Positions 29,094-39,763 of a stretch of DNA of 64,000 nt are shown here, piece after piece. How positions within the stretch are numbered: position 1 is the first letter of the stretch; each line of letters starts with the position of its first letter. A program made the position numbers and the translations under genes. The stretch is taken from contig NC_009879.1 of NCBI RefSeq assembly GCF_000014345.1, positions 759,501-823,500 on the forward strand, given 5' to 3'. The stretch comes from Rickettsia canadensis str. McKiel. GTDB lineage: Bacteria; Pseudomonadota; Alphaproteobacteria; Rickettsiales; Rickettsiaceae. The notes under the pieces were generated by a model that saw nothing but the letters and a program-made list of their open reading frames with translations, had not been told where the DNA came from and ran no database searches.

Positions 29094-30029
29094 ATGGAAT
29101 ACGCATTATTAATTTTTAGTATTATAGCGATTTTAGTTATAATACAAATGGTTAAAGTTGTACCACAACAACAAGCATGGGTAGTCGAAAAACTTGGAAA
29201 ATTTGATAAGGTACTACAGCCTGGTTTAAATTTACTAATACCCGTCATTCAAAGAGTAGCATACAAACATACTTTAAAAGAAGAAGCAATAGATGTTAAT
29301 GCACAAACTGCTATTTCAAACGATAACGTGACACTATCCATTGATGGCGTTTTATATGTCAAAATTATTGATCCAACGGCAGCTTCTTACGGTGTGAATA
29401 ATCCTTACTATGCCATAACACAACTTGCCCAAACTACCATGCGTTCAGAAATCGGTAAATTACCTTTGGATAGAACTTTTGAAGAGCGTGAAGCATTAAA
29501 TATTGCTATAGTGTCAGCAATTAACCAAGCTGCTATAAATTGGGGTATACAATGCATGCGTTATGAAATTAAAGATATACAGCCACCGCAATCTATACTT
29601 AAAGCTATGGAATTACAAGTAGCAGCCGAGCGTCAAAAGCGAGCCCAAATTCTAGAATCAGAAGGTAATAGACAAGCAAAAATTAACCATGCAGAAGGTG
29701 AAAAAGCACAAATCGTACTGAATTCAGAAGCTTCTTATACAGATCAAGTTAACAGAGCAAAAGGTGAAGCTGAAGCAATAGGCTTAGTAGCTACTGCTAC
29801 GGCAAATAGTATTGAGATTGTTGCAGCAGCAGTACAAAAAACAGGAGGAAGTGATGCGGTAGCTCTTAAAATAGCCGAACAATATATCAGTGCATTTGGT
29901 AATTTAGCTAAAGATGCTAACACTGTAATTTTACCTGCAAATCTTTCAGAACCTGGTAGTTTTGTAACCGGAGCGTTAACTATATTTAACCAATTAAAAG
30001 CTTCTTCAGAAAAGAAAATAAATAAGTAA
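29094..30029 (+). CDS. SPFH/stomatin-like membrane protein (paraslipin, QmcA-type)
   Basis: 311-residue band-7 protein with one N-terminal membrane helix (about 3-17), then the SPFH domain (VVPQQQAWVVEKLGKFDKVL at about 22-41) and a long Ala/Glu-rich helix (ESEGNRQAKINHAEGEKAQI) that forms oligomers. Such proteins scaffold membrane microdomains and regulate proteases. No NfeD partner gene is adjacent. Length and motifs are normal. Confidence 0.9.
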   Translation: MEYALLIFSIIAILVIIQMVKVVPQQQAWVVEKLGKFDKVLQPGLNLLIPVIQRVAYKHTLKEEAIDVNAQTAISNDNVTLSIDGVLYVKIIDPTAASYGVNNPYYAITQLAQTTMRSEIGKLPLDRTFEEREALNIAIVSAINQAAINWGIQCMRYEIKDIQPPQSILKAMELQVAAERQKRAQILESEGNRQAKINHAEGEKAQIVLNSEASYTDQVNRAKGEAEAIGLVATATANSIEIVAAAVQKTGGSDAVALKIAEQYISAFGNLAKDANTVILPANLSEPGSFVTGALTIFNQLKASSEKKINK

Positions 30030-30104
30030 CAATTTATAAAGATTTATTATTGTAATAATAATTAGTTTTATATATCATATCAGATTATCAATTAATAAAA
30101 GGTT

Positions 30105-30713
30105 ATGAATATGTCAGTATTTGTCGGCAAAACTGCTCCAGATTTTACGGCTAAAGCTATTATGCCTAATAATAATATAGACGATAAGTTTAAACTTAGC
30201 GATTATGCTGCAGGAGATAATATAGTGTTATTTTTTTACCCCCTAGATTTTACTTTTGTTTGTCCATCGGAAATTATAGCATTTCACAATAAGCTTGGTG
30301 AATTTACCGAAAGACTTACTAAAGTAGTAGCTGTTAGCGTTGATTCTCATTTTAGCCATTTAGCTTGGAAAAATACTCCGCATAATAAAGGAGGGCTTGG
30401 ACAAATTCAATTTCCTATGGTTTCCGATATAAAAAAAGATATTTCTTCAAAATATAACGTACTTAATGAAGATGGGGTTGCTTTGCGTGGAACTTTTTTA
30501 ATTGATAAGGATTTCATAGTACGTCATATGCTAGTTAACGACTTGCCTATCGGTCGTGATATCAATTATACGTTAAAAGTAATCGAGGCTTTAGCTCATC
30601 ATCAAAAACACGGTGAAGTTTGTCCTGCTGGTTGGCATAAAGGTGAAGAAGCAATTACTCCATCACACGAGGGTATAGCACATTATTTAAGCTCACATGC
30701 AGAGAAATTATAG
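30105..30713 (+). CDS. 2-Cys peroxiredoxin (AhpC/TSA)
   Basis: Thiol peroxidase that reduces hydrogen peroxide and organic peroxides in the cytoplasm. 202 residues. Peroxidatic C53 in PLDFTFVCPSEI, resolving C173 in HGEVCPAGW, and the supporting Arg in ALRGTF. This is the typical 2-Cys Prx1 class rather than the AhpF-linked type, and no ahpF is adjacent. Starts at 30105 and 30111 are both possible and differ by two residues. AAAGG lies just upstream. Confidence 0.94.
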   Translation: MNMSVFVGKTAPDFTAKAIMPNNNIDDKFKLSDYAAGDNIVLFFYPLDFTFVCPSEIIAFHNKLGEFTERLTKVVAVSVDSHFSHLAWKNTPHNKGGLGQIQFPMVSDIKKDISSKYNVLNEDGVALRGTFLIDKDFIVRHMLVNDLPIGRDINYTLKVIEALAHHQKHGEVCPAGWHKGEEAITPSHEGIAHYLSSHAEKL

Positions 30714-30727
30714 TTGCTCTTAATTTA

Positions 30728-30809
30728 TGTCACCCCCATATGGCCTTGACCCGGGATCTTGTATCACATACTGTGTCCTGAGATCCCACGTTTAAGTCAC
30801 AGGATGACA
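30728..30809. repeat. Rickettsia palindromic element (core type)
   Basis: It starts TGTCACCCCCATATGGCC and ends AAGTCACAGGATGACA, with GACCCGGGATCTTGT and TGAGATCCCACG pairing inside. It stands between the peroxiredoxin gene and the dprA remnant and may end the peroxiredoxin transcript as a hairpin. Confidence 0.6.
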
Positions 30810-30840
30810 CTAAATTATATCAAATAACCCTAAATAATGC

Positions 30841-31688
30841 TAAGGTCATCACATATAAATCTCCGGAATATTCAAAATTATTACTTGAAATTTATGATCT
30901 TCCGCTGGTATTAAGCTATAAAGACAATATAGAGTTATTAAATCATAATAAATGCTATAATAGTAGGAACAAGAAATGCTTCTGCAAACGCAAGAAATTT
31001 TGCTCATAAAATTGCTACTTGTTTAGTAGATCAAGATTATATCACTACTATCGGAGTGATTGCAGGTGGTATTGATCATATATATATCCACTGGAAAATA
31101 AAAAATTATTTGAAAGTTTAGCTGAAGAAGGTTTAATATTAGCTGAATTACCTATCGGCTCTACACTACTTGGCAAACATTTGCCACAACGTAATAGAAT
31201 AATATCAGGACTAGCCTAGGAGTAATAGTAGTAGAAGCTTAAAATCAGGTTCGTTAATAACTGCAAAATTTGCACTTGAACAAAAGAGAAATATTTGCCG
31301 TTTCAGTGTTCCCTTTAGATCCAAGATATCAAGGGACAAATAAATTAATTAGAGAAGGAGCATATTTAGTGGAATCAGCAGACGATATTGTAGCTAATTT
31401 ACCATAATATGACAATTTAAAAAGATGATGAGGTGGTCATATAACGATTTTATTAAAATGGGTGCTAATTTTAAAAAACTAGATACGACACATCTAAAAG
31501 AACCGTCACAAAAAGAGTGTGCTGTTATATTGGAACGATTATTAGCAGTACCTATTAATTTTGAGTATTTACAAAAAAAAATAGAATTACTGCTTCCTAT
31601 TATATACACGGTAATATTAGAATTAGAACTCACCGGTAAAGTGGTACACCATACCGGTAATAAAATCTCATTAGTTTATAATAAGTAG
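30841..31688 (+). pseudogene. dprA: Broken DNA processing protein DprA
   Basis: DprA loads RecA onto incoming single-stranded DNA in natural transformation. Pieces in different frames read SPEYSKLLLEIYDLPLVLSY, then VGTRNASANARNFAHKIAT, then GVIAGGIDHIY, then GLILAELPIGSTLLGKHLPQ and RNRIISGLA, then [18 protein letters not shown]. There are several stops and frameshifts. About 50 codons of the Rossmann fold (the ARGID region) are missing between the second and third pieces. The C-terminal winged-helix domain remains open at 31425-31688 (87 codons) and abuts the topA ATG, the usual dprA-topA order. Confidence 0.85.
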
Positions 31689-34022
31689 ATGAAATTAGTA
31701 ATAGTAGAATCGCCGGCAAAGGCAAAAACAATAAATAAATATTTAGGTGACGAGTTTAAGGTTATTGCATCATTCGGTCATATAAGAGATTTACCTTCTA
31801 AGAAAGGATCAGTATTACCTGATGAAAATTTTGCAATAAAATATGACATTTCAGACAAAGCCAGTAAATATGTAGACGCAATAGTTAAAGATGCGCAAAA
31901 AGCCGATGCGGTATATCTTGCAACCGATCCGGATCGTGAGGGTGAATCTATCTCATGGCATGTTGCAGAGGTAATAAAAGAAAAAAATAAGGTTAAAGCC
32001 GCTGATTTTTTCAAAAGGGTAGCCTTTAATGAAATCACTCAAAAAGCAATTATTCATGCCGTTGAGAACCCTAGAAAACTTGACACTAATTTAGTAAATG
32101 CTCAACAAGCAAGAAGAGCTTTAGACTATTTAGTCGGCTTTACCCTTTCACCTCTTTTATGGCGTAAGTTACCCGGATGTAAATCAGCAGGACGTGTACA
32201 ATCTGTGGCTCTGCGATTAATATGTGAGCGAGAAGATGAAATAGAGCGTTTTAAGGCCGAAGAATATTGGGATATTAGCCTTAAAATGCAAAATAGTAAT
32301 AACGAACTATTTACTGCTAAATTAACTCATATAAACAATCAAAAACTAGAAAGATTCTCAATTACTAATAAAAAAGATGCAAAAGATTTAACCAAAAAAT
32401 TAAAGTCTCAAAATTTTCATATCGATCAGATAGAAAAGAAACAACAGAAACGTCAACCGCAACCTCCTTTTATTACTTCATCGCTACAACAAGAAGCAGC
32501 ACGGAAATTAGGTTTTAGTGCTAAAAAGACTATGCAAATAGCACAAAAACTTTATGAGGGGGTTGACATAGGTAAAGAAACTATAGGGCTTATTACCTAT
32601 ATGAGAACCGACGGTGTTACATTATCAAATGATGCAGTAGCAGATATACGTAAGTTAATCGATAAAAATTATGGCGATAAATATTTACCGAGTAGCCCTA
32701 GAATTTATAAGTCCACAGTAAAAAATGCTCAAGAAGCTCATGAAGCGATAAGACCGACAAATATAACGTATACTCCTGATAGCTTAAAAGAAAAACTAGC
32801 AAAAGACTATTATAAACTCTATGAACTAATTTGGAAAAGAACTATAGCCTGCCAAATGGAAAATGTTATAATGGATTTGGTAGTTGCAAATTTAGCTTCA
32901 GAAAATAAAGAATATTTGGCAAAAGCAAATGGATCAACTATAGCCTTTGATGGATTTTATAAGGTTTATCGTGAAAGTGTAGACGATGAAGCAGAGGAAG
33001 AAAATAAGATGCTGCCGCTTTTAAAAGAAAATGAGCAACTAAACACTAAAGAAATTATTCCAAATCAGCATTTTACAGAACCGCCTCCAAGATATTCGGA
33101 AGCAAGCTTAGTGAAAAAACTTGAAGAGCTTGGGATCGGTCGCCCATCCACCTATGCTACTATTTTATCAGTTTTACAAGATCGAAAATACGTTTCTCTT
33201 AAGAAAAAACGTTTTATGCCTGAAGAGCTGGGACGTTTGGTAACAGTATTTTTAGTTGGTTTTTTCAAAAAATATGTAGAATATGACTTTACCGCAGGTC
33301 TTGAAAATGAATTAGATGAAATAGCAGCCGGCAAGCTTGAATGGAAATCTGCCTTAAGTAATTTTTGGAGTGGTTTTAACCATAATATTAAATCGGTAAA
33401 CGAACAAAAAATAACTGAGATTATTAGCTATGTACAGAAAGCCCTTGATTATCACTTGTTTGGTGAGAATCAAGAATCCAAAGCTTGTCCTTCATGTAAA
33501 ACAGGTGAACTTAGTTTAAAGCTCGGTAAATTTGGAGCGTTTTTAGCATGTAACAATTACCCTAAATGTACTTTTAGAAAATCTATTGTTAGCGGTAACA
33601 ATAATAACGAGAATGAGGATAAGCTTTCTACTACTCCTAATGAGGAGAATAAAGTTTTAGGCACCGATAAAGATGGAATAGAAATATATCTGAAAAAAGG
33701 ACCTTACGGACCTTATATTCAACGCGGAGAACATGAAGGTACAGTAAAACTGAAACGTAGCCCCGTACCTGCTAGCCTGAACCAAAGCGATATCACACTT
33801 GATATAGCATTAAAGCTTCTAAGCTTACCGCTTAAAATTGGTACTCATAAGGATACTCACGAGGAAATTATGATAGGATACGGTAAATTTGGTCCTTACA
33901 TAAAATATATTGGTAAGTTTATTTCAATCCCAAAGAAATATGATTTTCTAAATTTAAGCTTAGATGAGGCAATACAGCTAATCGAAGACAATAAGACAAA
34001 ATTAGAAAAGAAACAAGCGTGA
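31689..34022 (+). CDS. topA: DNA topoisomerase I
   Basis: Type IA topoisomerase that relaxes negative supercoils through a 5'-phosphotyrosine bond. 777 residues. TOPRIM domain VESPAKAKTINKYLG at the N-terminus and DPDREGESISWH; active tyrosine in GLITYMRTDGVTLS; one four-cysteine zinc motif (CPSCKTG then CNNYPKC), followed by C-terminal repeat domains with GPYGPYIQRGEHEG and GKFGPYIKYIG. Length is in the alpha-proteobacterial range. It starts on the base after the dprA-tail stop codon. Confidence 0.97.
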   Translation: MKLVIVESPAKAKTINKYLGDEFKVIASFGHIRDLPSKKGSVLPDENFAIKYDISDKASKYVDAIVKDAQKADAVYLATDPDREGESISWHVAEVIKEKNKVKAADFFKRVAFNEITQKAIIHAVENPRKLDTNLVNAQQARRALDYLVGFTLSPLLWRKLPGCKSAGRVQSVALRLICEREDEIERFKAEEYWDISLKMQNSNNELFTAKLTHINNQKLERFSITNKKDAKDLTKKLKSQNFHIDQIEKKQQKRQPQPPFITSSLQQEAARKLGFSAKKTMQIAQKLYEGVDIGKETIGLITYMRTDGVTLSNDAVADIRKLIDKNYGDKYLPSSPRIYKSTVKNAQEAHEAIRPTNITYTPDSLKEKLAKDYYKLYELIWKRTIACQMENVIMDLVVANLASENKEYLAKANGSTIAFDGFYKVYRESVDDEAEEENKMLPLLKENEQLNTKEIIPNQHFTEPPPRYSEASLVKKLEELGIGRPSTYATILSVLQDRKYVSLKKKRFMPEELGRLVTVFLVGFFKKYVEYDFTAGLENELDEIAAGKLEWKSALSNFWSGFNHNIKSVNEQKITEIISYVQKALDYHLFGENQESKACPSCKTGELSLKLGKFGAFLACNNYPKCTFRKSIVSGNNNNENEDKLSTTPNEENKVLGTDKDGIEIYLKKGPYGPYIQRGEHEGTVKLKRSPVPASLNQSDITLDIALKLLSLPLKIGTHKDTHEEIMIGYGKFGPYIKYIGKFISIPKKYDFLNLSLDEAIQLIEDNKTKLEKKQA

Positions 34023-34026
34023 TCAG

Positions 34027-34155
34027 TGTCATACCGTGGCTTAACCACAGGATATCCAGTACCTCTAATGTCATCCTAGCTAACTTGATCGCAGAGGATA
34101 TCCATTAAGTTATTTTTTTGATACCGTGTGGTCAAGACACGCTATGGTATGACAT
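34027..34155. repeat. Rickettsia palindromic element (core type, full)
   Basis: It begins TGTCATACCGTGGCTTAACC and ends ACGCTATGGTATGACA, near-perfect inverse arms over about 129 bp, with TTGATCGCAGAGGATATCC and GTGTGGTCAAGACAC inside. It sits between topA and gltX. It is the cleanest copy of the core subtype here. Confidence 0.75.
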
Positions 34156-34186
34156 ATGTATTTTAATAATTTAAATACTACAAATA

Positions 34187-35524
34187 ATGACAAAAGTTAT
34201 AACACGATTTGCTCCGTCACCGACTGGCATGTTACATGTTGGTAATATTAGAGTAGCACTACTTAACTGGCTATATGCAAAGAAGCATAACGGGCAGTTT
34301 ATCTTGAGGTTTGATGATACGGATTTAGAGCGTAGCAAACAAGAATATAAAAACGCTATAGAAGAAGATCTAAAATTTTTAAAAATTAATTGGGATCAAA
34401 CATTTAACCAATTAAGCCGTTTAAGTAGATATGATGTAATCAAAAAGCTATTATTAGACAAAAAAAGATTATATACCTGCTATGAAACTCCTGAAGAGCT
34501 AGAGCTAAAACGTAAAGTTCAATTATCTAAAGGATTACCGCCGATTTATGACCGAGCTAGTTTAAATTTAACGACAGAACAAATAAAGAAATATATAGAA
34601 CAAGGAAGGAAACCGCATTATAGATTTTTGGTAAATCATGAGCTGATTAGCTGGCATGATATGATTAAAGGCGAGGTTAAATATGATGGCAAAGCTTTAA
34701 GCGACCCAATAGTGATAAGAGCTGACGGTAGTATGACCTATATGCTTTGCTCGGTTATTGATGATATCGATTATGATATTACACATATTATTAGAGGGGA
34801 AGATCATGTTGGCAACACTGCTATTCAAATTCAGATGTTTGAAGCTTTAAATAAGATTCCGCCGGTTTTTGGGCATTTGAGTTTAATAATCAATAAAGAC
34901 GAGAAAATTTCTAAAAGAATAGGAGGATTTGAGATTGCAACTCTTAGGAAACAAATTGGGCTTGAAGCTATGGCAATTGCCAGCTTTTTTAGTTTACTTG
35001 GTTCTTCATCACAAATCTTGCCTTATAAAAACATGGATGAATTAGCAACGCAGTTTGAGATAAGTAATTTCTCTAAAAGCCCGACTATGTATCAGCCGGA
35101 AGATTTAGTAAGATTAAATCATAAATTACTTATCAGTGTAGATTTTGATGAAGTAAAAGAGCGCCTCAAAGAAATAGATGCCACGTATATTGATGAAAAT
35201 TTTTGGTTATCGGTAAGACCTAACTTGCAAAAATTACGTGATGTAAAAGATTGGTGGGATATTTGCAATCAAACTCCAAATGTAGAAAATCTAAATTTAG
35301 ATAAGGAATATTTAAAGCAAGCAGCAGAGTTGTTACCACAAGGTGAAATTACTAAAGATAGCTGGCGCATTTGGACTAAAGAAATAACAAATATAACAAG
35401 CAGGAAAGGTAAGGAGTTATTTTTACCTCTTCGCCTTGCTTTAACCGGTAGAGAATCAGGACCGGAAATCGCAGGAATATTACCTTTGATCGATCGGAAA
35501 GAGATAATAAAACGATTAACATAA
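34187..35524 (+). CDS. gltX: Glutamyl-tRNA synthetase
   Basis: Class I synthetase that charges tRNA-Glu, and in bacteria lacking GlnRS also tRNA-Gln. 445 residues. HIGH-type motif [13 protein letters not shown] at residues 10-22 and the KMSKS-equivalent [10 protein letters not shown]. Rickettsia commonly carry two gltX paralogues that may divide the two tRNAs. Which one this is cannot be told from the window. The anticodon-binding C-terminus is present ([19 protein letters not shown]). Confidence 0.94.
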   Translation: MTKVITRFAPSPTGMLHVGNIRVALLNWLYAKKHNGQFILRFDDTDLERSKQEYKNAIEEDLKFLKINWDQTFNQLSRLSRYDVIKKLLLDKKRLYTCYETPEELELKRKVQLSKGLPPIYDRASLNLTTEQIKKYIEQGRKPHYRFLVNHELISWHDMIKGEVKYDGKALSDPIVIRADGSMTYMLCSVIDDIDYDITHIIRGEDHVGNTAIQIQMFEALNKIPPVFGHLSLIINKDEKISKRIGGFEIATLRKQIGLEAMAIASFFSLLGSSSQILPYKNMDELATQFEISNFSKSPTMYQPEDLVRLNHKLLISVDFDEVKERLKEIDATYIDENFWLSVRPNLQKLRDVKDWWDICNQTPNVENLNLDKEYLKQAAELLPQGEITKDSWRIWTKEITNITSRKGKELFLPLRLALTGRESGPEIAGILPLIDRKEIIKRLT

Positions 35525-35557
35525 TTCCCTTACAAGTACTTGGTTGTGTGGATTCTA

Positions 35558-35745
35558 TGTCATTTCATGTAGGCATTGTTGTATGGATCGATTCCACATA
35601 TGTCATCCCGCGCCTTGATCGCAGGATCCATTAAAAAAATCATTAGTGTTTTAAATTATTTTTTAGATACAGTGGTCAAGCCACAGTATGACCTAGAGCA
35701 CATTTTTCGATCTATGCAACAAAGCGAATGCCTAGGTACAATGAC
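35558..35745. repeat. Nested Rickettsia palindromic element
   Basis: The outer end TGTCATTTCATGTAGGCATT with TTGTATGGATCGAT pairs with GATCTATGCAACAAAGCGAA and TGCCTAGG on the right. The inner core GTCATCCCGCGCCTTGATCG pairs with GTGGTCAAGCCACAGTATGA. About 188 bp. Same nested design as at 15197, 25067 and 56769. Confidence 0.72.
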
Positions 35746-35819
35746 GCTTTAGTATGACAAGAATTTTAGTAATACTGTATCATATTGGTATTAATAGCAC
35801 CGGCAAGTTCTGCTCTATC

Positions 35820-36288
35820 ACTGTAGAATATTATCAACAATAAGAGCAATTATGTCTGCTGTTCCTTCTACTAAACCTTCCACAGTTTCACAAGCTACAT
35901 ATCCTACAGTTAGCCCTACTTTTACTGTATTTTTACACATTCGATAGAATCAGACGGCAAAATTAAAATTGCTCCGACAGTCAAAGCCCTAATAAGAACC
36001 GGAAGTGTTATAGTAAGCAATACTCTCAAGACCAGCTACCATTGCTTGAACATTAGCACTGCTTACATCAGAAGCAAGGTCGAACCTACAAATTTTGTAC
36101 CGTTCATCACTATTATTAGTAACATATATTATTGCTGAGTTAGCATATGTTGTGCAATCTGCTTCATCTTTGTTAACATTTTGTAAATAAATTGCAGCAC
36201 TATCAAAATAGCTAGATGTTTTTTTGAGGTTTGTAATCCCGTATAGTTTTTTGAAACCATTTCCTCTTAAAATTAAATTGTGACACAA
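35820..36288 (-). pseudogene. Decayed gene, family not recognised
   Basis: The minus strand is open for 99 codons from 36288 to 35989, with a start followed by SYFDSAAIYLQNVNKDEADC and YKICRFDLASDVSSANVQ. The frame then breaks, and a hydrophobic piece in the next frames (TVGYVACETVEGLVEGTADI) runs on to about 35830. This looks like a small secreted or membrane protein gene damaged near its 3' end. No family match is claimed. Confidence 0.35.
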
Positions 36289-36366
36289 ATTAAATGTTAG
36301 ATTATGTTAATGGATATTATTAATAAATGATTAGGAAATTAATAATATATTAAAGTGGAGTAATAT

Positions 36367-37660
36367 TTAGTCATTAAAAAACTTTTTAATTTTTTGCTTA
36401 TCTTCTTTAGCTAGATTAGGCTTGAATCTGTATATATATCAGCACTGTCAGGTCTAAATTTAAACTCACCTTATAGTGGTTTTGATTATAATAATCTGAT
36501 CAGGATCATTACCTATCAGGAAAGCCATAACGTACGACTATATCACCATTTTACAAACCTGCTTTATTAAGTGTTACTATTTGTGTCAATATTCTTTATT
36601 GTATCATTATTGACTAAAGCATCTCGATTAAAACCACGATCATATACGCCCATTTTTACTTTCTCAATCGGCAGAACTTGAGAGCTATGTCAGTTAGATC
36701 TATAGTTTTGCTTTATTCTATATATTTGTTTATTGCTTTATCTATCGCTTTTGGAACATAATTTTTAACTATTTTTTTTAAATAATTTCTTGAAAATTCT
36801 TGCTTTTTTGAGGTTATAAATAAATCAAGCATAATATTATCTAACAATTTACTCTTATTACTATCTTTAATGAGATTATCTAAATAAAGTATAAAAACAA
36901 ACCCACGATAATAAGGTAATTTCTTTATACCATGATCTTTACAAAAAGTACTTTTAAAGTAGAGTGATATAACGATATTTATCTAAACCTTTTGGAATAA
37001 AGGCAGTAAAACTATTTGTTAAACCTGTTCTGCCCATATGCTGAGAGTTATCACCCTCAATTAAACTTATTAGGTAATAAGAAAAATCATTATCACTAAA
37101 AAATACCCGCTATCCTTTTTAATAATTTTATTAAGAGAATAGATAATTTCCTTATCCGTTAAATCAAACTAACCTTGCAAAAAAAGATATACCGGATTTT
37201 TCTTATAAACAATTTTGTACCCTGCTACATACAAAGTACTAAATAGCTCTTCCTTTTGAACTTTAAATTTAAAGGATTTACTGATACCATAATCTGATAT
37301 TGCTTTCCAGCTATCAGAAATATTATTCCATTCAATATTAAACTCCATTTTATCATTAATACCTTCGTGGTAAGGTAAAAAGCCTATAACCCGGTACATG
37401 CATTATGTCTAATGATTGTTTCGCAGACGTTTGAACGATTGCAAGTTTTTTGGTATATCTCATAACTTAAACAAATAATATTGATTTTTCCTGTATTTAA
37501 AATAGTTTGATTCCCATTGCGATTTCTAAACTGTAACTATCCAATCGGATATTCAAGCTTAACATTATTCATAATATGAAGCACTTGCCCATGCATAAGG
37601 TAAATCTAAAATAACTTCACCATCCATAACACTGATTATTTCTATTTCAACTTTTTGAAT
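36367..37660 (-). pseudogene. Broken M61-family (glycyl) aminopeptidase gene
   Basis: Pieces in several minus-strand frames read, in order, an N-terminal beta domain (MDGEVILDLPYAWASASYYE, then VIGFLPYHEGINDKMEFNIE), the pre-catalytic region (HMGRTGLTNSFTAFIPKGLD), the post-catalytic LPYYRGFVFILYLDNLIKDS, and a PDZ-like tail (MGVYDRGFNRDALV, then KAGLQNGDIVVRYGFPD), ending in a stop at 36367-36369. The zinc-site segment HExxH expected between the middle pieces is absent. Many stops and shifts. M61 enzymes are zinc aminopeptidases, often with PDZ domains. Confidence 0.6.
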
Positions 37661-37664
37661 GATT

Positions 37665-38115
37665 ACCCGTTATAAATATCCCTGTATAAAAAATATTGTC
37701 CCGAATTATAAGCTACCAATGCTTTACTATCAGAAAACTCTATACCAAGTTCTTTTAATCCTTTATATCACCAATCTTACATAGAAAGCATACCAAATTC
37801 TCCGGTATTCATCTGTGTAAGATCATAAACTCGATAATTTGCTTTTAGATCATTTAAAACTTCTACCTACTCTTCATTAATTAATATTACATTTCGCTGT
37901 AGGCTCCAATTACTAACAATTTCTTCATAATTATCATAATTACTTTTACTTTCCTTAATTCTATCAATCAGTTGATTATAAGGTACTGCTCTAAAAGTTT
38001 TTGATTTAGGGGATAATATATCGTCTATATCAAGAAATATTAAAGTATTAGAAGATGCATTTTTTATTATTAAATCATTAACTTTTAATGCACTATCAGC
38101 AGTTGCACAATTTTT
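37665..38115 (-). pseudogene. Broken DUF2608 (HAD-like) gene
   Basis: Minus-strand reading from 38115 gives NTLIFLDIDDILSPKSKTFR with the HAD-type DIDD motif, then YEEIVSNWSLQRNVILINEE, LTQMNTGEFGMLSM and KGLKELGIEFSDSKALVAYN. There are in-frame stops where Trp or similar would be expected (near 37870 and 37770). It is related to the intact DUF2608 gene at 15411-16175. Its 3' end merges directly into the M61 remnant, so a deletion has joined the two. Confidence 0.65.
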
Positions 38116-38124
38116 ATAAGGTTT

Positions 38125-38433
38125 TTACTTTATATTACTAAAATCAATACCAAGCTCATCAGCCAAAATAATTATTAATTCAAGCCCTGCTCTATTTCTC
38201 CATTTTCCTTGTTCATAAAAAAAGTGATAAGGACCACTAACCGGCGACGATAACCAAATTTCTTTAGCTGCACTTTGTTTATTTATTACATATATACCTT
38301 TATCAGTATCAAGATTTAATATATCACCTTGTAAATCTACGTCTATACTCGCTTCTTTATCTTGCTCTTCTATCTTTTCTACTATATATGCAATTGTTGT
38401 TTCGGCTATTTTACTAAATTCGGCGTTATTCAT
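38125..38433 (-). CDS. cyaY: Iron donor/sulfur-cluster regulator CyaY (frataxin)
   Basis: Frataxin homologue that binds iron and tunes IscS-driven iron-sulfur assembly. 102 residues from the ATG at 38433, the usual size. The acidic first helix is at residues 1-25 ([20 protein letters not shown]). The conserved sheet includes GVYV-like [23 protein letters not shown] and a Trp in GKWRN. The open frame reaches 38460, overlapping mltG, but the added residues MIYILIMNI are unlike the family. Confidence 0.92.
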   Translation of the reverse strand: MNNAEFSKIAETTIAYIVEKIEEQDKEASIDVDLQGDILNLDTDKGIYVINKQSAAKEIWLSSPVSGPYHFFYEQGKWRNRAGLELIIILADELGIDFSNIK

Positions 38434-38456
38434 AATATTCATAATCAGTATATATA

Positions 38457-39464
38457 TCATTTGTCATGGTCAATTTCCGGCTCAGGCATTTTCATCAAAC
38501 TTTTTCGATAACTTTCAACAAATCTATTATGATCATTAAGGTTATTGGAAAAATTATGCCTTCCTTTACCGCCAACTACAAAGAACAAGGCATCTGTTTT
38601 AGCAGGTTTTACTACTGCTTCTAAAGATTTTAATGAAGGACACGAAATCGGACCCGGCGGTAAACCTTTAATATAGTAAGTATTATATGGCAGTTCTTGC
38701 AATAAATCTTTTTTTGTTAAAGCTCTTGCTAATTTAAATTTTCCCTTAGTCAAAGCATATATAGTAGTCGGATCAGCTTGTAGCTTCATATTTTTCTTTA
38801 AACGATTAATGAATACTGCTGCTATAATAGGCTTTTCTGCATTTGAGCCGGCTTCTTTTTCCACTATAGAAGCTAGAGTTAATACCTCAAGTCTAGTTTT
38901 TAATGGAGAATCCGGTGGAAGATTTTGCATTACCTTATCTAAATTAGCAGACATTAAATTTCTCATTTGATCGATTATGTGTTCTTTTTGATCTCCATAA
39001 GAAAAAAAATACGTTGCAGGCATTAAAAAACCTTCCGGTATTATACCTTTTATTTCTCCAAGTAATCGACTTTCTTCATTAATTTTCTTTATAACCTCAC
39101 TAACGACCGTACCTTCCGGCACAATTATCTTGTGTATTATAGATTGACCGCTTGCTAATATTCTTAAAGTTTGCAAAGGTGATATATTACGTGTAAACAC
39201 ATATTCACCACTTTTAAGAGGGTTTTTTATAGAATAAATTTTAGCAATTACTGTAAAAATTCTTGGATATTTAATTACCTCATTAAGATACAGTTTTGTA
39301 ACTATTTGATTTATAGATAATTTAGGTTCAATAATTATCGTTTTATTTTGAGTAAGATTACCAGGCACAAAAAGATAAAATATACTAAAATTTAGTAAAG
39401 TAATAAATACAATTAGAGATACTATAACTAAAAAAAGTTTAGTTTTTAATAGATCTTTTAACAT
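38457..39464 (-). CDS. mltG: Endolytic murein transglycosylase MltG
   Basis: Cuts nascent peptidoglycan strands at the inner membrane and acts as a chain-length terminator. 335 residues: a membrane helix at about 10-33, a LysM-like domain, and the YceG catalytic domain with the general acid Glu in [13 protein letters not shown]. Then [31 protein letters not shown], and the closing [14 protein letters not shown] block. It is directly upstream of cyaY on the same strand. Its presence supports retained peptidoglycan synthesis. Confidence 0.94.
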   Translation of the reverse strand: MLKDLLKTKLFLVIVSLIVFITLLNFSIFYLFVPGNLTQNKTIIIEPKLSINQIVTKLYLNEVIKYPRIFTVIAKIYSIKNPLKSGEYVFTRNISPLQTLRILASGQSIIHKIIVPEGTVVSEVIKKINEESRLLGEIKGIIPEGFLMPATYFFSYGDQKEHIIDQMRNLMSANLDKVMQNLPPDSPLKTRLEVLTLASIVEKEAGSNAEKPIIAAVFINRLKKNMKLQADPTTIYALTKGKFKLARALTKKDLLQELPYNTYYIKGLPPGPISCPSLKSLEAVVKPAKTDALFFVVGGKGRHNFSNNLNDHNRFVESYRKSLMKMPEPEIDHDK

Positions 39465-39763
39465 AACGACTATATTTTTTATACCACGAAATATGGTTTT
39501 TTCTTGACATTTGAAATAACATATAGTAAAGCTAACTTAAAGTCTGGTTGAAGTTAAATAGTTTTTGCTAAATAAATCAATTTTAATATTTAGTAATTAA
39601 AATATTAAAACTAGATAACCAATGGAGCAACAAAATTAATAACGCAAACCAATTTACTATAATAATAGTATACTACTATGAAATGAAAAGTTGAAATTTT
39701 TATTACAAACAAAAAATATAATTCATAGTTCATATTACTATACCGGCGTTAATACTGTATAAT
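39465..39763. other. Intergenic, nothing recognised
   Basis: About 300 bp between mltG (going left) and a small plus-strand gene. A TTGACA near 39514 is followed by TATAGT after only 12 bp, too close for a standard promoter. No repeat arms or genes were seen. Confidence 0.3.
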
